Positions 7,813 through 15,581 of a DNA stretch of 15,581 nucleotides are shown piece after piece (positions within the stretch are counted from its first letter, which is position 1; every line of letters begins with the position of its first letter). The stretch is from an uncultured Blautia sp. Lineage in GTDB: Bacteria; Bacillota; Clostridia; Lachnospirales; Lachnospiraceae. Both the position numbers and the translations under genes were made by a program. Under the pieces are notes generated by a model. It saw only the letters and a list, made by a program, of their open reading frames with translations. It was not told the DNA's origin and did not search any database. The DNA is taken from NCBI GenBank assembly GCA_934358405.1, contig CAKRKL010000037.1:1-15581 (forward strand), read 5' to 3'.

Positions 7813-8893
7813 AACAGCACAGAAGACAGAGCCAATGCAGTCTTTTGAGGAGGGACAAAAGCCACACAAACGACGTGTGCGTTATAAGGGGAAATATCCG
7901 AAAAAATTTGAGGAAAAGTATAAGGAGCTTCAGCCGGAGAAATATCAGGACACCATCTGGCACGTAATGCAAAAGGGAAATACGCCTGCAGGTATGCATA
8001 TTTCCATTATGGTGAAGGAAATTATCGATTTTCTGGAAATCAAACCGGGACAGGTAGGCTTTGATGCTACTTTGGGCTATGGAGGCCATACAAAGGCAAT
8101 GCTGCAGTGCCTGCAGGGAAAAGGTCATATGTATGCCACAGATGTGGATCATGAGGAAGCTGCCAAAACCAGGAAACGTCTGGAAGAGCTTGGCTTTGGC
8201 GAGGACATTCTGACAATTAAGCTTCAGAATTTCTGTACTATTGATGAAATTGCAAGGGAAGTAGGCGGCTTTGACTTTTTGCTGGCGGATCTTGGGGTTT
8301 CCTCCATGCAGATTGACAATCCAAAGAGAGGATTTTCCTTCAAGGTGGACGGTCCTCTGGATCTGCGACTGAATCAGGAGGCAGGAATCAGTGCGGCTGA
8401 GCGTCTTGAAACCATTACAAGAGACGAGCTTGCAGGAATGCTTTATGAAAATTCGGATGAGCCATATTGCGAGGAGCTGGCAAAGGCAATTACAGATGAG
8501 ATCCGCAGGGGAAATCACATTGATACCACCACAAAGCTGCGTCAGGTTATTGAGAAAACCCTTGATTTCCTTCCGGAAAAGGAGAAAAAGGAGACCATCA
8601 AAAAGACCTGTCAGCGTACCTTCCAGGCCCTTCGAATTGATGTAAACAGAGAATTTGAGGTTTTGTATGAGTTTATGGAGAAGCTTCCGGATGCATTAAA
8701 GCCAGGGGGAAGAGCTGCCATTCTTACCTTCCATTCAGGCGAAGACAAGCTGGTAAAAAAAGCCCTGAAAGCAGGCTATAAGGCCGGGATTTATTCTGAT
8801 TATGCAAAGGATGTGATCCGTCCTTCCGCACAGGAATGTGCACAGAACGGAAGAGCGCGCTCGACGAAGATGAGATGGGCAATCAAAGCCTGA
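7796..8893 (+). CDS. RsmH/MraW-like 16S rRNA methyltransferase paralogue
   Basis: A 365-residue class I SAM-dependent methyltransferase of the RsmH family, whose classic member makes N4-methyl-C1402 in 16S rRNA. The family signatures are present: FDATLGYGGHT (89-99) for SAM, ADLGVSSMQID (164-174), RGFSF with DGPLDLR (178-191), and QRTFQALRIDVN (273-284). It differs from the canonical form: the usual HSLED is HSGED (313-317), and a basic, charged N-terminal extension of about 60 residues precedes the core. RsmH normally lies in the cell-wall/division cluster with ftsL, so this is probably a second copy (RsmH2 type). Its substrate is uncertain. It overlaps udk by 17 nt, so it belongs to the same transcript. 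Confidence 0.85.
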   Translation: MSQKDETAQKTEPMQSFEEGQKPHKRRVRYKGKYPKKFEEKYKELQPEKYQDTIWHVMQKGNTPAGMHISIMVKEIIDFLEIKPGQVGFDATLGYGGHTKAMLQCLQGKGHMYATDVDHEEAAKTRKRLEELGFGEDILTIKLQNFCTIDEIAREVGGFDFLLADLGVSSMQIDNPKRGFSFKVDGPLDLRLNQEAGISAAERLETITRDELAGMLYENSDEPYCEELAKAITDEIRRGNHIDTTTKLRQVIEKTLDFLPEKEKKETIKKTCQRTFQALRIDVNREFEVLYEFMEKLPDALKPGGRAAILTFHSGEDKLVKKALKAGYKAGIYSDYAKDVIRPSAQECAQNGRARSTKMRWAIKA

Positions 8894-8895
8894 GG

Positions 8896-8917
8896 AAAAA
8901 GCTGCATTACTGCAGCT
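8896..8917 (-). terminator. Intrinsic terminator of the beta-propeller gene
   Basis: On the minus strand AGCTGCA, a 4-nt loop GTAA and TGCAGCT form a perfect 7-bp stem (8900-8917), followed by a T-run (complement of 8896-8900). The loop contains the TAA stop of the gene, so termination and the end of translation overlap. On the plus strand no T-run follows, so it should not efficiently stop the nucleoside operon transcript. Confidence 0.65.
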
Positions 8918-10682
8918 CCATTCCCCATATTTTGCAGTCTCTGGTTCCCACAACCATATAGCTTTGATATACAGCAGGAGATGCTTCAATGACTCCCTCA
9001 CTGATCTGGTGACAGTCAAGAACGTCTCCTGTTTTTCCGTCAAGAAGATAAATATGTCCGGTACTATTGCAGTAGAGCACCTTTCCTGTTCCATCCGGAT
9101 TATATACGCATACAGGAGAAGACCAGGCATAGGCTGCAGAATGTTCCCAGATGGCTTCGCCTGTGTTTTTGTCAATGCAGGCAAGGACACCCTCTGCCTG
9201 CCCTCCGGTTCTGGCTACCGTTACGTAAATGTAATCCGACAATTCTTCCTTACCCACTGCGATGGTGGACTGGACACCGCCGGAAACGCCGTCCTCGGAG
9301 GAACATTCGTAAGACTTCTGCCAGATGATCTCACCTGTCTGGGCGTCAATTTTCCATACCGGAACCTGAGCTGTAGAATTACTTCTCCATCCCAGACGGA
9401 AGGAGGTACTGATGTACAGATAAAGATGACCATCCTCTACAGAAAGCACAGGAGAGGAGTTGGAGTCGTCCAGAATGTCCTGTGCCCATACAAGCTGCAG
9501 GGTATTCAGATCCAGACACATCAGATTGCCGCCGTTATCTGACATAAAAATGTAGCCGTCGTAAATAGCTGCACTATCCTCCATGCCAAGCCAGTAAGAG
9601 GAAATACTGGTTCTGGTTCCGTAATAGTGCCATTTCACAATAGGATCCGGTGCGATGGACAGGGTTCCTGCTGCCGGATTGTAGCTGGTATTCAGCTTGA
9701 TAAGATAAAGAATGCCGTTTTCACCTGGATAAATAAGAGTGTCGGTTTTGGCATCCACAAGCGCGGAAGAATCAAAGTAGCTCAGATTTCCACGCAGAGA
9801 AAAAGGATCGTTGTTTCCAAAGGTATACATGACACTGCAGTCCAGAAGATTAACTACAAAAACTCTGGCAGTTCCTTCATTGCTGTCATAGCCTGCACCT
9901 ACATACAAAATAGGATAGCCGCGGGGATCCAGCGCGCCGGAACCCTTGAAGGTGTAGCCAAGATACAGGGCTTCTCTTGTAGGCTCGCCTGTTTCCAGAT
10001 CAAGGAAATACACATATCCGTCCATGCAGGCGTAAATTACCTCCACAAGCTCATCCTTTTCTTTTGCCCAGTCATACATGTTCATAGACTGCTTGGCTTC
10101 TTTAGACCATTTTTCCATAAGAGGCTGTCCGGTCCAGCCGCTTCCTGACCAGGTGGCATCTCCAAAGGTGATAGAGCCTGTGCGGGCGGTCCACAGATCC
10201 TTTATTTTACCCTCTTTGATCTGGGTATTTCCATAAGCTGCGGTATCGCGGAAATTGTTTCCGCGAAAAGTTACGATTCCGTCTACATCTGTATAGCTGA
10301 TTCCGGCATCAAAGGAATGGAGGTCGGAAAGCTGGTAATCGGAGAGATTGGCAAGAGTCTGACCGTTTACTTCAATGGCAGTGGATTCTATGTAAAGGGA
10401 AGGCTTTGTGGATTCTACACATGTGGGGGAAAAGCTTGCAGGCTTTGCCATGGCTGCCTTTACCTCTGCCAGGGAGCCGGATTGCTCCATATCAAGTCCG
10501 TCATTTGCGGAAACGGCTACCATTGAAACTGTATTGGCAGATTCTTTTACTTTTCCAATAAGCTGTGAAGCGCCAAAAACCGTAAGAGCTGCTGCACCTA
10601 AGATTCCGCCTGTGAGAAGCAGCCTTTTCATCAGATATATTCTCTTAAGCTTTTGTTTTCTTTTTCCTGTTTTTCTTTTCAT
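8907..10682 (-). CDS. Membrane-anchored PQQ-like beta-propeller protein
   Basis: A 591-residue protein with a very basic N terminus, one hydrophobic segment at about 21-42, and a long extracytoplasmic domain. It is either a signal anchor or an uncleaved signal peptide; no lipobox or LPXTG is seen. The domain has repeated blades of PQQ/quinoprotein type. Examples are FLDLETGEP, CLDLNTLQLVW, KIDAQTGEIIW, CIDKNTGEAIW and LLDGKTGDVLD, suggesting a single propeller. Catalytic residues of PQQ dehydrogenases are not recognisable, so a binding or scaffold role at the cell surface is more likely. The start was chosen at 10682 because AAGGA lies 7 nt upstream and the promoter -10 falls inside the longer open frame. 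Function is unknown. Confidence 0.8.
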   Translation of the reverse strand: MKRKTGKRKQKLKRIYLMKRLLLTGGILGAAALTVFGASQLIGKVKESANTVSMVAVSANDGLDMEQSGSLAEVKAAMAKPASFSPTCVESTKPSLYIESTAIEVNGQTLANLSDYQLSDLHSFDAGISYTDVDGIVTFRGNNFRDTAAYGNTQIKEGKIKDLWTARTGSITFGDATWSGSGWTGQPLMEKWSKEAKQSMNMYDWAKEKDELVEVIYACMDGYVYFLDLETGEPTREALYLGYTFKGSGALDPRGYPILYVGAGYDSNEGTARVFVVNLLDCSVMYTFGNNDPFSLRGNLSYFDSSALVDAKTDTLIYPGENGILYLIKLNTSYNPAAGTLSIAPDPIVKWHYYGTRTSISSYWLGMEDSAAIYDGYIFMSDNGGNLMCLDLNTLQLVWAQDILDDSNSSPVLSVEDGHLYLYISTSFRLGWRSNSTAQVPVWKIDAQTGEIIWQKSYECSSEDGVSGGVQSTIAVGKEELSDYIYVTVARTGGQAEGVLACIDKNTGEAIWEHSAAYAWSSPVCVYNPDGTGKVLYCNSTGHIYLLDGKTGDVLDCHQISEGVIEASPAVYQSYMVVGTRDCKIWGMELQ

Positions 10683-10719
10683 GGTATGATCCTTCCGTTT
10701 GGTAAAAACTATAGTCAAG

Positions 10720-10748
10720 ATTATACAGCGGGGAAAGAGGAAATACAA
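10720..10748 (-). promoter_or_regulatory. Promoter of the beta-propeller gene
   Basis: Minus-strand -10 TATAAT (complement of 10720-10725) with a weaker -35 TTGTAT (10743-10748) at 17 bp. The expected transcript start near 10713 leaves a leader of about 30 nt before the ATG at 10682. Confidence 0.5.
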
Positions 10749-10771
10749 GGCTGGTCAGGTAATCTTTTTTC

Positions 10772-10801
10772 TTGACAGAAGCTATGAGTGATTGTTAAAA
10801 T
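10772..10801 (+). promoter_or_regulatory. Sigma-A type promoter of the GH95 operon
   Basis: A perfect -35 TTGACA (10772-10777), an 18-bp spacer, and -10 TAAAAT (10796-10801). The start would be near 10808, giving a leader of about 105 nt. A second AT-rich stretch with TATGAT (10871-10876) nearer the gene lacks a convincing -35. Confidence 0.6.
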
Positions 10802-10817
10802 AGTAACGATTGCGCAA
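10791..10817 (+). promoter_or_regulatory. Operator-like inverted repeats at the GH95 promoter
   Basis: ATTGTTA (10791-10797) and TAACGAT (10804-10810) form an inverted repeat with a 6-nt spacer that covers the -10 box. It is directly followed by the palindrome TTGCGCAA (10810-10817) at the expected start point. The placement suits a sugar-responsive repressor, but no regulator gene is adjacent, so this is a prediction only. Confidence 0.35.
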
Positions 10818-10913
10818 AATCCGCTATTACTCTATTTTTATTTTGTTTATTCAAGACTTTATATGAATATTATGATATGATATTCCCAACATCACTATAT
10901 AGGGGAGGCAAAA

Positions 10914-13472
10914 ATGAACAAAAAAAATGATAATCTTTTAAGGCTTTGGTACGATAAACCGGCAGATGACTGGCAGACGCAGGCGCTGGCAATCGGAAAT
11001 GGCTACATGGGAGGCCTTGTATTTGGCGGAGTTAATAGGGACAAGATCCATATTAACGAAAAAGCAGTCTGGGAAGGTGGACCGGGTGGCAATATTCATT
11101 ATACTTACGGTATAACCAATCCAATTGATACGAAAGAAGATCTTCAGAAAATCAAAGACAATTTAAAGGCCATCCGTGAGAAGCTGGAAGATAAATCCCG
11201 GTATGTTTTTGGTTTTGATGAAAATTCCTATCAGGCAAGCGGAACTGACACAAAGGGTGAAGCAATGGATGAGCTGAATAAGCTTATGGGAGATCTGACA
11301 GGATATGAGGCACCTGCAGATTATGCCGATTTATATATTTCCAATGATCAGGATCCTTCAAAGGCTTCCAATTATGTCAGAGATCTGGACATGCGGACTG
11401 CACTGGCAGCTGTAAATTATGACTATGAAGGCGTTCACTATACCAGGGAATATTTTAACAGCTATCCGGATAACATTATGGCAGTGCGCTTAAGTGCAGA
11501 CACAAATGGAAAGATCAGCTTTAAGACAAACCTGAAGAATTTAATTGGCGGCAAGGCTTATACAAACACAATTACCGGTGATACTATCACTATGCGTGAT
11601 GCCTTAACCGGAAACGGTCTGAATGTAGAAGCACAGCTTAAGGTTATCAATGAAGGCGGAACCATTTTTGCCTGTGAAAATGACGGAATTCCTGCAATCA
11701 GCGTATCCGGCGCAGATGCAGTCACTTTACTTTTTGCGTGTGGCACCGATTATAAAATGGAGCTGCCGGATTTTCGCGGAGAAGATCCACATACAGCAGT
11801 TACAAATAGAATCGCTAAAGCTGCCCAAAAAGGATATGAGGCACTGAAAGCAGATCATATAGCAGATCATTCAGCGTTATTTTCCCGTATGGAGCTGGGA
11901 TTTAATGAAGAAATCCCGCAGATTCCCACAGATGAGCTGATCCGTAAATATATTAATATGGTAGAAAATAATGGCGGTGAGATTCCCACCCAAACACAGC
12001 AGAGAGCTTTGGAGGTAATGTGCTATCAGTTTGGACGCTATCTGACAATTGCCGGCTCCAGAGAGGGAGCTCTTCCTACAAACCTTCAGGGTGTCTGGGG
12101 AGAGGGTGCATTTACCTGGTATGGAGATTATCACTTTAATATTAATGTTCAGATGAACTACTGGCCGACTATGGCAAGTAACCTTGGGGAATGCATGAAA
12201 CCATACAATGATTATCTGAATGTTCTGAGGGAAGCAGGACGTGATTCCGCGGCAGCTTCCTTTGGTATCAAAAGTGAAGCCGGGGAAGAAAACGGATGGC
12301 TGGTAGGATGCTTCAGCACGCCATATATGTTTTCAACTATGGGACAGCAGGATAATGCAGCCGGATGGAATCCGATCGGATCTGCCTGGGCACTTTTGGA
12401 TTCCTACGAATACTATCTGTATACAGGCGATATGGAGTATTTAAGGGAGCTTTATCCGTCTCTGCGGGAGGTTGCCAATTTCTGGGACAAAGCACTTTAC
12501 TGGAGTAAGAATCAGCAGCGCTACGTGTCTGCACCATCCTACTCTCCGGAGAATGGACCAATTGTAAATGGTGCATCTTACGACCAGCAGTTCATCTGGC
12601 AGCATTTTGAGAATACCATCCAGGCAGCAGAGATATTAGGTGTTGATGGAGATCTGATCGTAAAGTGGAAAGAAAAACAGTCACAGCTTGACCCGGTTTT
12701 GGTGGGAGCAGACGGACAGGTAAAAGAGTGGTATGAAGAGACTCATATCGGAAAAGCACAGGCCGGAGAGCTTCCGGAAATTGATATTCCGCAGTGGAGA
12801 CAGAGTCTTGGAGCACAGAACCTGGGAGTACAGCCGCCTCACCGTCACCTTTCTCATCTGATGGCGTTGTATCCATGTACCCTGATCAACAAAGACAATC
12901 CCAAATATATGGATGCGGCAATTGTTTCCCTGAATGAACGAGGACTGGATGCAACAGGCTGGTCGAAAGCCCACAAGCTCAATCTGTGGGCACGTACAGG
13001 TCATGCAGAAGAGGCATTCCAGCTTGTACAGTCTGATGTGGGCGGCGGAAATTCCGGATTTTTAACAAACATGTTCTGTTCTCATGGTGCAGGGGCAAAT
13101 TATAAAGAGCAGCCGATTTTCCAGATCGATGGCAATTTCGGTTACACAGCCGGAATCAATGAAATGCTGCTTCAGAGCCAGCTTGGATATGTACAGTTTC
13201 TTCCGGCACTTCCGAAGCAGTGGAACACAGGATATGTAAAAGGTATTATGGCAAGAGGAAATTTTGAAATTAATATGAAATGGTCAGAAGGAAAGGCTGA
13301 GTGCTTTGAGGTCACATCCGGAAATGGTGGAACATTTACCGGTGAGTATACCGGCATTCTGGGCTGCCAGGTAAAGAAATCTGACGGAACAAAGGTGGAA
13401 GTACAGGCTCTCTCAGATAATAAGATCGCTTTTGGGACAGAGGCTGGAGAGACTTATACCTTTGAATTTTAA
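10914..13472 (+). CDS. GH95 family glycosidase, alpha-L-fucosidase type
   Basis: An 852-residue glycoside hydrolase of family 95, which releases alpha-1,2-linked L-fucose by inversion; some members act on alpha-L-galactosides. The N-terminal hallmark reads LWYDKPADDW, IGNGYMGGLVFGG and INEKAVWEGGP. The catalytic set known from Bifidobacterium bifidum AfcA can be placed: Asn pair N409 and N411 in FNINVQMNYW, acid E546 in PSYSPENGP, and D739 in IDGNFGY. PPHRHLSHL (641-649) is also conserved. There is no signal peptide or anchor, so it probably acts in the cytoplasm on imported oligosaccharides. The ribosome site AGGGGAGG (10901-10908) is strong. No fucose catabolic genes lie nearby in the window. 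Confidence 0.92.
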   Translation: MNKKNDNLLRLWYDKPADDWQTQALAIGNGYMGGLVFGGVNRDKIHINEKAVWEGGPGGNIHYTYGITNPIDTKEDLQKIKDNLKAIREKLEDKSRYVFGFDENSYQASGTDTKGEAMDELNKLMGDLTGYEAPADYADLYISNDQDPSKASNYVRDLDMRTALAAVNYDYEGVHYTREYFNSYPDNIMAVRLSADTNGKISFKTNLKNLIGGKAYTNTITGDTITMRDALTGNGLNVEAQLKVINEGGTIFACENDGIPAISVSGADAVTLLFACGTDYKMELPDFRGEDPHTAVTNRIAKAAQKGYEALKADHIADHSALFSRMELGFNEEIPQIPTDELIRKYINMVENNGGEIPTQTQQRALEVMCYQFGRYLTIAGSREGALPTNLQGVWGEGAFTWYGDYHFNINVQMNYWPTMASNLGECMKPYNDYLNVLREAGRDSAAASFGIKSEAGEENGWLVGCFSTPYMFSTMGQQDNAAGWNPIGSAWALLDSYEYYLYTGDMEYLRELYPSLREVANFWDKALYWSKNQQRYVSAPSYSPENGPIVNGASYDQQFIWQHFENTIQAAEILGVDGDLIVKWKEKQSQLDPVLVGADGQVKEWYEETHIGKAQAGELPEIDIPQWRQSLGAQNLGVQPPHRHLSHLMALYPCTLINKDNPKYMDAAIVSLNERGLDATGWSKAHKLNLWARTGHAEEAFQLVQSDVGGGNSGFLTNMFCSHGAGANYKEQPIFQIDGNFGYTAGINEMLLQSQLGYVQFLPALPKQWNTGYVKGIMARGNFEINMKWSEGKAECFEVTSGNGGTFTGEYTGILGCQVKKSDGTKVEVQALSDNKIAFGTEAGETYTFEF

Positions 13473-13490
13473 AGCAAAGGAGAAAAACAA

Positions 13491-14339
13491 ATGCTGAAAG
13501 TATGGATCGTAGGATCAGAAGGCCAGATTGGCGAAGCAATTAATGAAATGCTAAACCCTCTGGAAATTGAAGCTCTGAATACAGATAAGAATGAGCTTGA
13601 CATCACCCAGACCGATGAAGTGCTCCGTTTCGGTGAGATCAACCGTCCGGATGTAATCATCAACTGTGCTGGACTTACAGATGTAGAGCTTTGTGAAAAA
13701 GAACCGGAGAATGCATTCCGTGTTAATGCATTGGGTGCTCGTAACTTAAGTATTGTGGCAAGAAAAACCGGGGCAAAGATGGTACAGCTGTCTACAGATG
13801 ACGTTTTTGACGGCTTGGGAAAAAAGCCTTATACAGAATTTGATGATACCAATCCTATCACCGTTTACGGAAAATCAAAGCTCGCAGGAGAAAAATATGT
13901 GAAGGAATTCACCCACAAGCATTTTATTATCCGAAGCAACTGGGTATACGGAACCGGAAATAATTTTGTAAACCGCGTGCTTGCCTCAGCAGATGAAGGG
14001 CAGGCCTTATCCGTTGCAGAAGATCAGTATGGTTCTCCTACAAGTGCTAGGGATCTGGCAAGAATCATTCTTTATCTGATCCGCACTAATGAGTACGGAA
14101 CTTATCATGCTACTTGCAAGGGCGTTTGCAGCCGTTACGAATTTGCAAAGGAAGTGCTTCGGCTTTCCGGAAAAAAAGAACAGCTGAATCCGGTTCCCAC
14201 GCCGCAGTCAGATCTGTCCTCTGCAAGACCTGCATATGCAGTTCTTGATAATTTCATTCTTCGCATTATTGATGTATACGACATGCCGGATTGGAAAGAA
14301 TCTCTGGCAGAATTTATGAAAGAGAGGATGGAAGGCTAA
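13491..14339 (+). CDS. RmlD-like sugar-nucleotide reductase (SDR family)
   Basis: A 282-residue extended short-chain dehydrogenase of the dTDP-4-dehydrorhamnose reductase type. The NAD(P)-binding loop GSEGQIG is at 8-14. The catalytic T102, Y126 and K130 (STDDVFDG; YGKSKLAGE) sit two residues before the Salmonella RmlD positions. DQYGSPTSARDLA, GTYHATCKG and RPAYAVLD also follow the family. RmlA, B and C are not adjacent, so dTDP-rhamnose synthesis is not supported by context. A role on a deoxy-sugar related to the GH95 product is possible but unproven. It starts 18 nt after the GH95 gene with AAAGGAG, so the two form one operon. Confidence 0.85.
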   Translation: MLKVWIVGSEGQIGEAINEMLNPLEIEALNTDKNELDITQTDEVLRFGEINRPDVIINCAGLTDVELCEKEPENAFRVNALGARNLSIVARKTGAKMVQLSTDDVFDGLGKKPYTEFDDTNPITVYGKSKLAGEKYVKEFTHKHFIIRSNWVYGTGNNFVNRVLASADEGQALSVAEDQYGSPTSARDLARIILYLIRTNEYGTYHATCKGVCSRYEFAKEVLRLSGKKEQLNPVPTPQSDLSSARPAYAVLDNFILRIIDVYDMPDWKESLAEFMKERMEG

Positions 14340-14340
14340 G

Positions 14341-15581
14341 ATGGGAGCAAAGAAAGAAAATGCAAAAGAGAAAAAGAAAATCAGTCTGACCAGTAAGATT
14401 TTTATTGCACTGATCGTTGGTGCTGTCACCGGAATGGTTCTTCATTATCTGGTTCCGGATGGTAATATTAAAAATGATGTGATCGTGGAAGGCGTTCTTT
14501 ATGTATTGGGTCAGGGATTTATCCGCCTCATGAAAATGCTGGTTGTTCCATTGGTATTTTGTTCTCTGGTTTGCGGAAGCATGGCAATCGGAGATACCAA
14601 GAAGCTGGGAAATGTAGGCGGCAAGACTCTTGCATTTTATCTGGTTACTACTGCGGTGGCCGTTGCAGTTGCCCTTGGAATCGGAACCCTTTTAAGACCT
14701 GGTATCGGTCTTGACATGAGTAAGATTCAGGTGAATGCTTCTGACATTGAAACTATGGAGTCTGCTTCACTGGCACAGACCATTTTGAATATTATTCCGG
14801 ACAATCCTTTTAAAGCTCTGGCAAATGGCGAGATGCTTCAGGTAATCGTATTTGCCCTGGTCGTTGGTGTGATCCTTGCCAAGCTTGGAGAGCGCGCAGA
14901 GGTGGTTGCCAACTTTATCAGCCAGTTTAATGACATTATGATGGAAATGACCATGATGGTTATGAGTCTGGCACCAATCGGTGTATTCAGTCTTATTGCA
15001 AGAACCTTTGCCAATATTGGCTTCAGTGCGTTTATTCCGCTGGCAAAGTATATGATTGCGGTACTGATCGCGCTGGCAATCCAGTGCTTTGGAGTGTATC
15101 AGATTTTGCTCAAGGTATTTACCGGCCTGAATCCGATCAGATTTATCAAGAAATTTTTCCCGGTTATGGCTTTTGCTTTTTCCACGGCAACATCCAATGC
15201 AACAATACCTCTTTCCATCGATACGCTGCATAAGAAAATGGGTGTTTCCAAAAAGATTTCTTCCTTTACGATCCCGCTGGGAGCTACTATTAACATGGAT
15301 GGTACTTCCATCATGCAGGGTGTTGCGGTTATGTTTGCAGCGCAGGCATTTGGAATTCATCTGACTCCAATGGATTATGTGACCGTTATCGGTACGGCGA
15401 CCCTGGCTTCTATTGGTACAGCAGGTATCCCAAGCGTTGGTCTTGTAACTTTGACCATGGTATTTAATTCCGTTGGCCTTCCGGTGGAGGCAATCGGTAT
15501 TATTATGGGTATTGACCGTATTCTGGATATGGCGAGAACAGCGGTTAATATTACAGGTGATGCTGTTTGTACGACCATTGT
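14341..15581 (+). CDS. DAACS-family dicarboxylate/amino acid:cation symporter (3' truncated by window)
   Basis: Imports acidic amino acids or C4-dicarboxylates with Na+ or H+. The frame is open to the window end, showing 413 residues of a protein usually about 400-450 long, so little is missing. Several membrane helices are visible. Family motifs are AFSTATSNATIPLS (hairpin HP1), NMDGTSIMQG (TM7), GTAGIPSVGLVTL (HP2), and LDMARTAVNITGD (TM8). D396 and R399 match GltPh D394 and R397, which bind the amino group and the side-chain carboxylate; keeping the Arg favours acidic substrates over neutral ones. The ATG is 1 nt after the reductase stop, with GAAGG (14331-14335) as ribosome site, so it is coupled to the GH95 operon. 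Confidence 0.93.
   Translation, partial: MGAKKENAKEKKKISLTSKIFIALIVGAVTGMVLHYLVPDGNIKNDVIVEGVLYVLGQGFIRLMKMLVVPLVFCSLVCGSMAIGDTKKLGNVGGKTLAFYLVTTAVAVAVALGIGTLLRPGIGLDMSKIQVNASDIETMESASLAQTILNIIPDNPFKALANGEMLQVIVFALVVGVILAKLGERAEVVANFISQFNDIMMEMTMMVMSLAPIGVFSLIARTFANIGFSAFIPLAKYMIAVLIALAIQCFGVYQILLKVFTGLNPIRFIKKFFPVMAFAFSTATSNATIPLSIDTLHKKMGVSKKISSFTIPLGATINMDGTSIMQGVAVMFAAQAFGIHLTPMDYVTVIGTATLASIGTAGIPSVGLVTLTMVFNSVGLPVEAIGIIMGIDRILDMARTAVNITGDAVCTTI

Noticed and set aside
8964..10148. Plus-strand open frames opposite the beta-propeller gene
   Set aside because: The minus-strand frame has clear repeated blades, promoter and terminator; the plus-strand frames show no domain or start signal.
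10683..10748. Earlier start for the beta-propeller gene
   Set aside because: The added segment contains the promoter -10 TATAAT and lacks a ribosome site.
10846..10876. Second promoter close to the GH95 start using TATGAT
   Set aside because: No acceptable -35 lies 16-18 bp upstream, and the stretch is simply AT-rich.

Overview
This window looks like chromosomal DNA from an anaerobic Gram-positive gut-type clostridium, most likely Lachnospiraceae. The reasons are strong AGGAGG-type ribosome sites, moderate GC, the protein flavour of every gene, and a BMP-type nucleoside transporter leading a purine/pyrimidine salvage operon. The genus cannot be fixed from the sequence alone. There are 15 protein genes: 13 complete and 2 cut by the window edges. 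I see no rRNA, tRNA, CRISPR array, insertion sequence or phage gene.

Region 1 (1-8893, + strand) is a nucleoside uptake and breakdown operon. It holds the end of an ABC permease, then uridine phosphorylase (udp), deoxyribose-phosphate aldolase (deoC), cytidine deaminase (cdd), adenosine deaminase (add), phosphopentomutase (deoB), a Crp/Fnr-family regulator, trimeric purine nucleoside phosphorylase, a PfkB/PsuK-like kinase, uridine kinase (udk) and an RsmH-like methyltransferase paralogue. The route reads straight off the genes: nucleosides are imported and deaminated (cdd, add), then cleaved by phosphate (udp, pnp). The (deoxy)ribose-1-phosphate is isomerised (deoB), and deoxyribose-5-phosphate is split to acetaldehyde and glyceraldehyde-3-phosphate (deoC). 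The udk product returns uridine or cytidine to the nucleotide pool. The genes are tightly packed, with gaps of 1-47 nt or short overlaps. The exception is a 210-nt gap after the permease, which carries three back-to-back imperfect palindromes (282-432).

Region 2 (8907-10682, - strand) is one gene for a membrane-anchored PQQ-type beta-propeller protein of unknown role. It is convergent with the operon and has its own promoter. Its intrinsic terminator has the stop codon in the hairpin loop.

Region 3 (10683-10912) is a divergent promoter region. The rightward promoter has a perfect -35 box, and inverted repeats around its -10 box look like operators.

Region 4 (10914-15581, + strand) is a second operon: a cytoplasmic GH95 alpha-L-fucosidase-type enzyme, an RmlD-like NADPH-dependent reductase, and a DAACS-family dicarboxylate/acidic amino acid symporter cut by the window end. 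This gene combination is not explained by a familiar pathway.

The best candidates for something undescribed are the three-hairpin element at 282-432, the RsmH paralogue with an N-terminal extension inside a salvage operon, the orphan PsuK-like kinase, and the GH95/RmlD/DAACS cluster. I do not see clear evidence of a wholly new system such as a defence island or novel mobile element.
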